From Ceraceosorus guamensis (Eukaryota; Basidiomycota; Exobasidiomycetes; Ceraceosorales; Ceraceosoraceae): 64,000 nt of DNA. The position numbers and the translations under genes are program-made. This document shows positions 36,675 through 47,700 of the stretch, piece after piece. Under the pieces are notes generated by a model, which worked only from the letters and a program-made list of their open reading frames with translations, did not search any database and had not been told where the DNA came from. The stretch lies in NCBI RefSeq assembly GCF_003144195.1, contig NW_020290006.1, positions 248,001-312,000 on the forward strand, given 5' to 3'. How positions within the stretch are numbered: the stretch's first letter is position 1; each line of letters begins with the position of its first letter.

Positions 36675-39557
36675 GGCTCCAAGGGCTTCGCGTCCTTATG
36701 TCAACGAAGCGACAAACTTTGTGATGAAGCTGGAGAAAACGAGAGTAAATCGACGGGACCAAGATGATGGCGAAATATAAAGCAGCGAGATGCGAAGTAG
36801 CAAGGGCAGCAAGCACGCGAGACCCAAAGGCTTGGAGTCGTGAATTGAGTGGGTGCAAGCTGAAGATGGGCAAGTCGTGATGGCAGCCGTCGTCGGGCGA
36901 GCAAACAAATCAAGAATGACGAGTTGTGAATGCTCCAGCTGTATAGCTGCTGCGCTGACTTTTGCCTGTTGTGATGCCATGCGCGCACGCATTTTGCGAA
37001 CCAGGTATAGCACGACTCCCCACTCAATTACGACTTATCAGACTTCTTAATTGAGCGGCTCTTGTTCGGCAAAGTCAAGCTTCGCCGACGACCTGAATCT
37101 GACTGCGAAAGCCATCGTCCCCCATTCCAGCAGCGAAGGAGTTTGCGCAGCATAAACGACCGCATGCTGTCGCTGCATGACGATGAATGCTGCGCTGTGC
37201 CATGGCATCGCAAACTCGTGACTCCTATTTTGTCTGCAGCGACGACCGCAACGACCCGTGGTGCGCTCGCATACGTATCAAATCCCAAAGACTCTTGTCT
37301 CTTCGACCTGATCATATGTGAATCACGAACAACGCCAGCAAAACGGCCCAAGACCCATGCAGCGCAGGATCTTGATCTGTTGGTGCTGATGCTGCTCGTT
37401 CGCCCCGCTTGATCAAGTCACCGCGCGTAGACTTCCCTGCAACGGAGACTCACGACTGTCTACGCAAGATATGCCTCATCCTTGTTTGAAGGGTAACCGA
37501 GCGGCTGTTCGTCAGCGCCCACACGGCCGCGCGTGACTTGATCAAGATGTCTGTGATGAATGTGCGTTGCGCTTTCCTGCACTCTACTCTGTGTCCTCAC
37601 TATATAGCTGTGATGACTGTCGATCTGCTGACGCCTCGACCGGGCGCACAATCGATCAAGCAGCAAAGCTTTAGCGTGCACGAGGGTGCGCGGTGCGCGG
37701 TGCGCCGATGGGAAGCTCTTGAGCCCCGTGTAGCTGCGCTTGATCCAGTGTCTGCGCTGATCGACTTGCATCCTGACTCTTCAGTGCTGCCCAAAGTGAA
37801 TTCGAGTCAAGACGCCATCCTCTTGTTGAGTCAAGTAGCGGCGGCGGAGAAGATAATTAGGCAACAGCCGTCATTAGGTGGGCGCATGGCCGGCGACCTC
37901 CCATGAGAGAGTCGGCAGTTCTCGACGCTGTGTTTAGCAAGCGAGGGCAGCAGCGGCGGCAAATTGACCGACAGCTTGTACCGGCCTTAATGACAAAGGC
38001 GATTGCTACATGGCGACGCGCTTCGTGATGCTCCGAGCTGTGCTATAGACGCTCGAATCGTGAATACGTCTCGACAAGCTGCGAGTAACGCAGTCTGACG
38101 AGTCTGTCGCGCCCGTCCGTGATTGTGATTCAAGTGACATGCGCGCCGCGGTCTCAAAGATATCGCCGCGCGCCCCGCCCTTGATGCTGCTGAGGCGTCA
38201 TATCTCATATCATGTGCATGGATACGACTGAGCTCGCCGCCGAGTACCTGCTGCTGGCCCGCAGCATGTATATACTCGACGCCTTGTGTGTCAGCTTTGA
38301 ATAGCTGACGATGCATTTTGCATCGCTACCTCCATCCATCGCTCTCGATTCGATCGCAGTAGCCTCTAGTTGCTACTCAAATTGAGCGCGCTTGAGCTGG
38401 GATGTGTAATCCGACACGGTCGCCAAGCTCATAGCGACCCGGTAGCAGAGCCCCTGAATCACGAATGTAGGCCAAAACGACCGAGACAAAGGCGATCCGG
38501 CTCCGTCTTTGCGCAACGATAGGCTAGCAGCAAAATTGAAGAGACACGAAATTAGGGGCTCGACTTGCGAACGCTCTGCGATCGACCCTAACTCGAGCCG
38601 CAAACTCAAAATGCGAAGCAACCCGCACAGCTAAGGATAGACATCTGCAGTGGTGCTCAGGACGTGTACTCACTTGTAAGGGGACCCCAGGATCCCATGC
38701 CTTAGACCCGAAAGAAGGCCAATGACTGAAGATGCCATCTCGATGGTGACAGAAAGAGACTTTTGTGGGCGCGCTGATCCGACGCAGTGACCGAGGCGCT
38801 ACACAGTTCTTCTTTGAGACGTGATGGCAAGGTCGGGTCGATCGTGAGACCATGCAAATGCGTTGCGAGATCACGAGATGACAACTTGGGTGTATTTCTC
38901 CCTCGAAGGTGAGTCGTACTTGGCGCTATGAGTGATGGGTAACGAGCACCTCAAAGTGGAGAGGCGCTCGATGTCGCAAGTCTGCGAAAAGGCCGCTGGA
39001 CCAGCGATGCTCCAACAAACCCTTGCGCCTATTTTCCGTGATGTTTGCGTGCCTCACAAAGTTTCTCGAGCTTGCGCCACTTTGCTCGCTGGAAGAGCTT
39101 TTCGGGACGCGCACCTCTGCTGCGAGATGCGGGAGAAACTGGAAATGGATGGATGGGAGCGAGTGTGGTTGAGGTCGAGCGTAGCTTGAAGATGGAAGCG
39201 GGGCAGAAGAAGCACTGTTTTTCTTTCACTCGATCCCTTGATCGCTTTTCAGCATGCTTGTTTGCAGACGCAGATTCGATCCTCACCATGCCTCGATTCT
39301 ATCAGCGCAGGATCGAGGGACAGCCAGGCAGGGTTCCGATTGAGCTGCACTACATTCTGATTGATTGAGCGGAGCGACTAGTCCTCGGAGCTGAGGTGCG
39401 GGGCAACGTCCAGGACGTCCATTTGACCGCGAAATCCCGCACCATGCCGAGGGTCCGTCAAATTCGCTGAGTGTGACTACCGCTGCTGGCTATCAGACCG
39501 AGGCTGCGAAGCTCAAGTTGGAAGACGGACCTTTGTCCAGTCCACTGAGATGATCCA

Positions 39558-39577
39558 GGCCGGGGCCGGGGCCGGGT
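39558..39577 (+). other. G-rich block with G-quadruplex potential
   Basis: GGCCGGGGCCGGGGCCGGG-type tandem hexamers place at least three G-runs of three or more close together, with a shorter fourth run. Lies in the gene-poor stretch. Confidence 0.45.
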
Positions 39578-40350
39578 CCGCCACCGGCCCCACTCCATTC
39601 ATCATCTCATTGCTGTCCTGCGATAGCCGCCGTACCGCTTCCGTTTTGCGATACGTGCGCTGCTTTCAAGTTTTCGAGCGAAATGAAGTCCCGGGAAACC
39701 ATACGTCTTCTCGATCGCTGCGCTGTGTCTTGAAGCTCGCGTGCTAACTCATGCAATCTCGAGTCAGAAGACCCCGGAGATTTTGCATGTCATCGCTTGA
39801 GTGCTACCGCAGCGTTCAGGTACCCCACGTTGACACCTTACGTTTAGAAACCCTCTGCTTCTTGATTCGTGACTCTGGACTCGGTGTTGCTTCTAATGAC
39901 TAATGGTTGTTCAAGGTCTTCACTCTCGCCCGGTGCGTATGACTTCCAATTTGTGAGCCGCCTGAGAGGCGACTCGGACTTGACCGGTCCGGTCCAGATC
40001 GGTCTCATCTTGTGCTACGGTCCGCATCGTCGCTCGTCCAGTATAGCTGCGTGACACTGTCGTGCACCTCACAAGGCACACCAAACGGCCATACAGGGAC
40101 GAGCGACTCTTGACTAGCTGGGCATCAATGCTGCATGCCATGATCTTGAATCATGGAGTGCGACAGGACGAGGGTGAGACCTCTCAAACCTGGGCCCAAA
40201 GCTAAATTGGTGAAGATGTATGGCGGTACGATGGATACATGCATAGGCTAGCTGATGCAGGGGCGTGAGACGATGCGATGAAGTCGCGCAAGTTTGTATA
40301 ATCGCTCAGCAGCTGGGGTCGTGCGTGCGGCCTGCCGCCTCCCTGCATGC

Positions 40351-40445
40351 GCATTCACTCATTGTGATTCAAAATCTTCCGATTATTCACGATCCATGCA
40401 GCAGCAATCCGTGATCATTCGTGATTCGCGGTCGCCTTAATTGCA
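40351..40445. repeat. cluster of TCACGA/GATTC words
   Basis: Contains TTGTGATTCA, ATTCACGATC, CGTGATCATTCGTGATTCGCG. These are further copies of the dispersed intergenic word family. Confidence 0.5.
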
Positions 40446-41127
40446 ATCCACGCTCACGCTTGCTATTCACCCTTGCCCACGCCACATTTTGAAATCTCGC
40501 ATCCAACGAGGCGGCGTCATGCTCGCAATCGCCTGACTGGTTTGGCAAGCCAACCAGCATTCGATTCGCGTCGGACGAATCACGGTCATCGGGTGGCAGC
40601 TTCAGGGATAATTGAGTGTGGATGAGGAGCGAATCTTAGTCCAGCTTGTTGGTGGCACGCGTACCGGCCGCTGCTACATGTGTCAGTGACGAGCGAAGAG
40701 GAGGGTGGCGAGGAGGCACCTTCAGGTTCGAAGCTCGAGTGGGAAGTCTCCAAGCACGAATGTCAATGCTGTCCTCGTTCAACGTCAGACTCTTGACTGA
40801 GTACCGTCGTAGCCAGAAAATGGGGCCGCGGTCCGAGCTCAAATCGCCGCTGAGAGCAGGCACGGATGGTCGTTCGCAACGGCAGCGTGCTGATCTCGCC
40901 CCGCACTTGACAGCAGCGATGGAACAATTTGATTAGCAAGAAACACCTCTTTACCCGGTCTTCGTACATTTTGTGCATGTCCATGAGGGAACTTTGAATA
41001 CTCGAGCTGTACCGAGTCACAAGGCGTGGATAGTGATGCTAGCACTCCCAGCTGGCCGTTCGAGTGTACGTCTCCTTCCATTTCCTTCTTGCTTGCTTTC
41101 TATTCTGTTGATGCCCTTTGTGGTCGA

Positions 41128-42062
41128 TCATCGAGGTTGGGGACTGCTAGGAGAGCTGAGGGAAGTGGAAGTTCCGGCATCGCTCAAGGAGAGGCTGCCC
41201 CTACCGGCTCTCTCGGCTCTCCTCTTTCTCCTCCTGACCCTAGCTTCATCCTCTTCCATCCTCTCTCTCTCCTCCAATCTCTGACTGTAGTACTGTCCCG
41301 ATTGTAGGATGATGATGCCCACCAAGGCCACGGCCACTACCGCATTAGAGGAAGCCAGTTCGCGCAGAGGGACTAGGCAGGCATCTAGAGGATCCGAGGG
41401 GTCCGCTCGAGGTGCCGGAGCTAGCGCCGGAAGAGCATTGAGACCTGAAAATAGCGCATCCACGAGCTCAGGTCGCCTCCCACTAGGCGAGCCAATCAGA
41501 CGATTCGCACTCACTGGGCTGGATGCGCTGATAGAAGACGACTCCTACGGCCCCGTAAAGAACTGGTCACCGGCAAGCCAAGATGATTGAGAGCGTCAGC
41601 AGCCAGGCTCGACCATGTATCATGTGTCGTGAAAAACGGCTGCCCGTTTCCTCGCGAGCCAGCATGGTCATCGTTTCCTCCTTGCCCAACGGCTTTGCTC
41701 CGTCTCACATCCAAAAGGATCGCGGCAAGCAAGCTCCCTCCGCGTGCATTCCCAGGTTTGTATTTACAAGCGCATGACTCACAAAGACTAGCGCCATCGA
41801 ACAACCAATTGCTCTCTCTTCCACCCGCAGCTTTGTACACCGTAGTTCCCACTCCGAGCGTTCCAACGATGTACAGCAGCCATGTCAAGCCATGCGGCAA
41901 ATCCGTCAGAGATTGGGAGTAGTAGGCGTGCGCTTCGATCAGCGAGTCATGGGTGATGGGAGATTGCCAGAGCACCAAATGATCAGCTCTCCAGTGCATG
42001 GAGAGCGTCCCCAGAAGAAAAGAGGTGGAGAGAAGCACCAGAGCAGTCGTCAAGTCGCCCAT
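41128..42062 (-). CDS. SHR3: SHR3-type ER packaging chaperone for amino-acid permeases
   Basis: Shr3 is an ER membrane protein that helps amino-acid permeases fold and leave the ER in COPII vesicles. Three exons (42062-41783, 41562-41515, 41444-41128) give 214 residues. The N-terminus MGDLTTALVLLSTSFLLGTL and HWRADHLVLWQSPIT is the family signature, followed by YYSQSL, a second hydrophobic segment (LTWLLYIVGTLGVGTTVYKA), then FDGASLFLYGAVGVVFYQRIQP rebuilt across two introns, and a fourth segment NAVVAVALVGIIILQSGQYY. The C-terminal tail is highly charged (RLEERERMEEDEARVRRRKRR), as in yeast Shr3. The ATG at 42062 was chosen over 42074 because MGD is the conserved start. Confidence 0.92.
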
Positions 42063-43035
42063 CTTTGACACCAAGTCGCAAGGCAGCCTGTGTGGACGAG
42101 TCGATCAGTAGACGCGTTTGGATGCCATTGACTTCTGACCAGCTCGTGCTTCTGCCGATCGCTAAACTTGTGTGTGTTTGCGTGTGTGCGTCCAAACCGA
42201 TGCAACACTGGAAGGTCGGCAACAAGGCTGGGTGACGCTGGTCGAGAGAGAATCTTGCGCAAGGAAGGGGGATAAAAAGCGAAAGGAAGAGGGAAGAAAA
42301 CCCCACCAAGCTGGGTGAGAGGAAGTGACGATGGCGTTGAGGACAAGGACGATGGAAGAACAAAGGCGGCAGGATCGAGAATGGCTCTGAACTTCGCGCG
42401 GCTGCTGGCTTCCTGGCTGGCTGTGACTTCATGATTCCGGCTCGAAGCAGAAGCGAGCGCGAGCGCGGTTGTGGAGAAGCGCGCGAGGGTGCGTGGATGC
42501 GCGGTTCTGGGGTGCACGTGCGGCGGGTTGGAGACACCTGCATTCGCCTACGCACGTGACGCGAATCTGTGGGCAGAACCATGCAGCAGCAGCGCCACGA
42601 CGCACGCACAAGCCAAGGCCTGCTTCTGAACCATTCTTGATTCGTGTTGGTGCTTCAGCGACGAACCAAAGGGCGGCGGCTGAGGGGGAGATGAGTAGCT
42701 GATCGTGCTGGTCGTGAGTCGTGAGTGAAAAGTCGCCAGTGTGACTTCGCATTCACGATTAGCATTGCTTCGCTGCTACAACTTTCCATTCGGTCGTCGA
42801 CCTGTCAGCGTCGCACACAGTCCAAGAGTCACGCTATCTCCACAAGAGCACACTCACGACGGTCATTAGAGATCTAGCCGAATACTGGAGGATCTTCTCA
42901 AGCTTGCCAGATCCCCTTACACGACGCCTCGGAGCGTCTCGCATCTGCCCCCCCCCCCCCCCCCGGGAAAGCGCCCTGCCGCCCGCTGCCCTCGACACTG
43001 CGAGGCTCGTCAGCAACTCGACCATTTCGGGCAAG
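42063..43035. promoter_or_regulatory. divergent region between SHR3 and OST3, with a C17 tract
   Basis: About 970 bp carrying both promoters. Includes a TCGTGAGTCGTGAGTG / ATTCACGATTAG word cluster at 42711-42758 and an uninterrupted run of 17 C at 42948-42964, about 70 bp before the OST3 ATG. No gene seen. Confidence 0.5.
42948..42964 (+). repeat. poly(C) tract, C17
   Basis: Uninterrupted run of 17 cytosines in the probable 5' leader or core promoter of OST3. A similar C16 tract lies at 58599-58614. Confidence 0.9.
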
Positions 43036-44523
43036 ATGGCGCACAGACGATTAGCCGGGCAGCTGTTGTGCGTTCTGCTTGTCCTCTCGATCATCGCTCT
43101 CGATTGCGCGTCATTAGTCTCGGCCGCAAAGAAGCGGCCTCGGTCGAGCTCGAGCTCTGGCGGTGCCTCACCTGGCAGCGCTCGCTCCTCCTCCTCAGCC
43201 AACCCAGATTCTGGCGTTCCTCCGGCTTTCCTTCAGCAAGCCTCCACCTCTCCCCACGGCATCATCGATCTCCCCAATCCTCAATCTTTTGTTCAGATCA
43301 CCTCTGGCGCTAGAAACTACTCTAGTGTGGTCCTGCTCACCGCTGTCAAGAGCGGTGTCTCTTGTCAACCTTGCAACACTTTTGCGCCTGTTTATGAGAC
43401 CCTTGCGAAGGGCTGGAAGAGCAAGAGCAGAGGTAGCTCAAAGGCAGACGTCATCTTCTCGCTCTTGGAGTTCAAGGATGGTCAAGATGTCTTCAGACAG
43501 GTGAGTTGTTCACTTCGTGCAATGTCAAAGCTTTTGCACAGTGCTGACCGCGTCTTTTACTGTGCTGATACCGTACCTCCGTGTGTCATCTCTTTGCGCC
43601 TGCATAGCTTCAACTCAGCTATGCGCCAGTCCTGCTGTTCTTCCCTCCAACTTCGGGTCCCAAAGCGCGCGGATCTGGACAGCCCATCAAGTACGATTTC
43701 AACCGCCTAGGCTTCGAAGGTCCAGAAGTGGCTTCCTTTCTCAGCGATAATCTAGGTTTCGCATTTCCCTACGTCAAGCCATTTCCTTGGACCACCGTCC
43801 TTTCCTTCTTCGGTAGCGCGGGTGCGATTGTGGCCTCTATCATTCTGCTGGCTCCAAAGATCGCTCAGGCTAGGGGACAAGGTGTGGCGTCTATTGCCAG
43901 TGCAGGCAGCAAATTGATTTGGACTGCACTCTGCTTAGCGACCATCGTCGTCATGACCTCGGGCTACATGTGGAACAGTATCAGAGGAGCGCCCTACCTC
44001 ATGATGGGACCCAAAGGCAAGCCCGAGTATTTCGCTGCTGGCTTCCAAAATCAGTACGGCGCAGAAACGACGATTGTTGGCGCATTCTGTGAGTGCGCTT
44101 TCGTGGAGACAGACAAGCTTTGCGCTCGCTGACGAGACAAAATTTTCGATTGGCCGCACGTCATAGATGCGCTTCTTGCATTCTCCTTTGTCAGCTTGAC
44201 CGTGTTTGTGCCGGCTCAGAGAGATCCAGTCAGACAGCGCGCAGGCGTGTACGTCTGGAGCGTCATCTTCCTCGCTACCTTCAGCCTGCTCTTTGCAGTG
44301 TTCAGAATCAAAAAGTGCGTAGTTATGGAGATGCCTCTCCGGATGTGCCGCCTCTGTGTGGACCTAGCATACAGGCTGCTGACGTGCCAAACTACGCCTC
44401 TTGCCACACTCGGCTTCTTTCAGTCCTTCGTATCCCTTCGTAAGTCTGTCCCGGTGATCGCAAAGAGGCGCGTAGCTGACAAGGTACCTTATTACTCTTA
44501 CGTCACAGCGACTCTTCTTTTGA
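43036..44523 (+). CDS. OST3: oligosaccharyltransferase subunit OST3/OST6
   Basis: Subunit of the ER oligosaccharyltransferase whose lumenal thioredoxin-like domain forms transient disulfides with substrates to help N-glycosylation. Exons 43036-43500, 43608-44088, 44167-44314, 44424-44439 and 44509-44523 give 374 residues. A signal peptide (LCVLLVLSIIALDCASLVSA) is followed by a Ser-rich segment and the thioredoxin-like domain with the CxxC motif in SGVSCQPCNTFAP. Four C-terminal membrane segments follow (VLSFFGSAGAIVASIILLA, LIWTALCLATIVVMTSGY, YALLAFSFVSLTVFV, VYVWSVIFLATFSLLFAVF). The family's C-terminal tail is rebuilt only if two tiny exons of 16 and 15 nt are used (RIKNPSYPFRLFF). Skipping the last splice would end it SYPFVSLSR. 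The start ATG precedes the signal peptide; the frame is open upstream. Confidence 0.93.
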
Positions 44524-44721
44524 GCGTACAAAAGCAATGACGAAAGGACAAGATGTGCACCCGATCGACGGAAATTCCTGTGAGGCTAGAGCGTGCGCGC
44601 AAGATGAGCCCCTGCGGAGGGTTTGAAAGTGTTCGAGCGTCTGTGGTGCATCATGCCGTACTAGGTGTATTAGTCGAGCATTTCAGCCCGATCCTTCTTC
44701 GCATTAGATTAACCGTCACCA

Positions 44722-47700
44722 TTACGTGGACCAAGTCGCCCCAACCACATCGAGACAAGCCTTGAGCAACGCAGAGTGCTCTTGCGGCCCCTCTCTATCA
44801 AGTCTGGGACTTTGCAGAGGGTTAGCCCTGCCAATGCGTCCCAGTGAAAGTCCTTCAGGCACGGCCACCTCCCTGATCCCCTCTAACGGCTGCGAGGTGC
44901 CCGCAGCTGCTACGGATCCCAGCCCGGGCATTCCTATGGCGGACGCCTGCTGCGTCAGTAGCGAAATCAGTGTGGGGTATATGTTGAATAAGTGCGCTCG
45001 AGGGCTGGAGAGCGCCAATGAGCGCAAAGTGGGCTCCATGGTGTCAGAACTCTGACTGTTGCGTTCTGACGAAGTCTTTGCAGCCAACAAGCTACCGGGC
45101 CACAGATGCAGATCCAACATGGAGCTCAAGACGTAAGACAGCTCCTCTGACTGTATCCGTGGAGGTGGTGAGCTGCCTCGAAGAGGCGCGTTCGCAGCAA
45201 AAGACTGAAGCGCCAGCGACGTCCTTTTCATGAGAGCGGGTAACGCCAAGGTTGCCACGCGTTTGCGCTCCTCCACTCGATCTGCGCAATAGCGAGCAAG
45301 CGCCAGGTCGGGACAGGGTCAGATCTCGATTGCACTGCCCTTGTCAAGATAGGGGCGCACACACCTTGCCATCCATTCGAGCACATCAGGAAAAGGAGAT
45401 CAAATGCCCAGTACGCGAAATGCTCGCGCGGCGTACCAATGATGGGCGCCACGGTTCCTTCGGGCGGCACGTCAGCCCATGCGCCGTTCTCCGCATGAAG
45501 GTGAGAGGCAGATAGCAAGGCGCTATCTGTCCGAGCGCTGTAAGGTGCCGCTAGGTCGCGATCCAGCTCGTAAAGGCTGGACGCTCGAGCCAAGCCAAAT
45601 GCCAGACTTGCAATCAGAGATGCAGGCACACGAGCATCACCGAGGAACGGTAGCACATCGACTTCTAGAGTGCTGAGAAGGACCAAGTCGACGCTTTCGT
45701 GCTCTGCGGCTTCGGTCGTGGACAAAAGGCGGGCAGCTGAACTGTGGTAAGAACGGGCATCCGTCAGCTTTACTTGCGCGAGCATTACAGCTTCGCGTAA
45801 TAAACTCACCAATCCGCGTCAAAGGCGCCTTCAAATGTTGCAAGCATATGTTTCCAGATACCATGGACCGCTTGATCAGAGAGCGCGCCACCCTCGCGCC
45901 TCAACGCCAAGCATGTGCCTTGAGCGATGCGGCAGAACGTGATCGTGGCCGTCTGCCAGAGCGGCGCAGCCCGAGGCTTCGCATGTCGGCTTGCAGGCGG
46001 ACACTCATACTTGAGCTTGATAGGTACCAGCAAACGACTGAACACGTTCTCGAGAGCTCCACTCGCAAAAATTTCTTGACTGGATGAGAAGCGCGAGAAG
46101 GTGCTGAGAGCATCCTCGGTAGCAGCTTTGCACCACGCGACGAATGTTAGCTGGCTGGAACGTTTGTTAGCAAACGCTGAGTTTTCTCGCAATGGGCTTG
46201 TGCCCAGTGTGAAAGCGAGCGTAGAGTACTCGGCAAGATCCGACAAGATTCGAGATGCAAGTCCCGGCACCATGTTGAGAGATTTGATCGTCTGACGCAC
46301 GAGCGTCTGAAGCGGAGTGAGCGCGTCGATGTCTTGGGTATGATCTGGGCTTTCGTTGTAGGTGACGCAAGCCATCAGAACGTCGAGCAGCTTCCCATGC
46401 TGCTCCAGATCGAATGTCTTTCCGATGTTCGCGTAAATCGGTGTCAGTACGTGCAGATAAGCGAGCAAATTGGCTTGCGTAAAGGTAGAGACCGTCGGTG
46501 CAGGACGGATAGAGTCGCCCGCCGCAGCCCAAACCTGCCAGGCAGCGCTCTTGGCGTACAGCAAGACTTCCGTTAACCTCGCCTCACTTTTGGGCGGCAG
46601 TGGCACGCTAGCCGCGAGGACCCAAGCCTCTGCAGCAGCCTGTGAAATTGCACTCGGGCCCGCCAGAAAATTTGTTCGTAGTAGACTCAAGGCTCGGGTC
46701 CATATGGGCTGAAAGTCTGCTTGACCAACAGCGGCAATTTTCGAAACGAGGAACTGAGAAAGCACCCTTCCAAAATTTCCCAGAGCCAGAACTCGGCTCT
46801 CGTCCCATTGCTTCTTTATGGATGGGAGAGTGCCCATTGTTGCCGCCGTCTCATCAGCCTGATCGACTTTTGCCTTTTCAATCGAGTCCGAGAGCTCAGC
46901 AAGTCGCTTGGTCTCCGCGTCCAAGTCGTCAAACAAGGTGTACACCACCTCAGCCATCACTGCTTGAGACCACGTTGTCGGAGTCAGCACTGAACCATAC
47001 TGCTCGAGGACGCGAAACAGATTGACGATGGCACCGTTGCGGACCTCCGACCGATCGTCGCGCGAAACGCGCAAAAGCGATCGCAGCAAGAAGATCCATT
47101 GTGCCGTCAGTTCGTCCGGAATAGTCCCATCTCCTGCAGCTCTCTCGCCACGCGCGGAGAGCTCCGCAGTGATGCCCCACAGAGTATTGTTGGCAGTCAA
47201 GGCGACATTGACTTCCTCATGTTGCGTGCTGAAGGTTGTCAAGCATCCTATGCTTATCTCCAGCTGCGGAAGCGTCAGCAGCGCCAGCAAGTCAGAGCAG
47301 ACCAACTGCAAGCTCGGGAAGGCAGCTTTTATGAGGGGTACAGTAGACTTTTTGGGTAGCTCTGGAGGCCTGTCAGCGTCTTCCAGAGATGTGCTCCCCG
47401 CGTTTTGGTGACCGCAAGTAGCGCTGCACATCTCAAAGATGGTTTCCCAGCCAAGACGAAGGCCGTGTCCGTGTGCCTCGAGCATGCGGAGAAGCGTATC
47501 CAGACCAGTGCGCCGGATGTCAAGGTCTGCTGCGCTCTCTCTTTTGTGGCTCAAGATCGCTTGCTTTGCCAGGCCATCGATGACCTGGCGTGTTATTCGT
47601 GATGGGTAGTCGTCTTGGTTGGCCGATGCGGAAGTCGTTGAGGCCTCTGCAGACGCGGGTATGGTCGCCATCGCGGCAAACAGGAAAGCGTCCAATGCTT

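Larger units (their letters stand above)
36675..41127. other. 4.4-kb region with no convincing gene
   Basis: The longest gene-poor stretch. Open frames are short, overlap on both strands and show no domains or start/splice context. Visible items are TATA-like CTATATAG near 37603 and TGTATATAC near 38264 without a matching ORF, a G-rich block at 39558-39577, and TCACGA/GATTC word clusters (40351-40445). A 75-codon minus-strand frame (40636-40863) was considered and not accepted. It could hold noncoding RNAs or regulatory DNA. Confidence 0.5.

Noticed and set aside
37538-37906. 122-codon plus-strand frame preceded by CTATATAG
   Set aside because: The TATA-like site lies inside the frame rather than before it, and the protein shows no motif.
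40636-40863. 75-codon minus-strand frame after SHR3
   Set aside because: Reads plausibly as protein but is short, has no recognised motif, and overlapping frames on the other strand are equally open; left uncalled.
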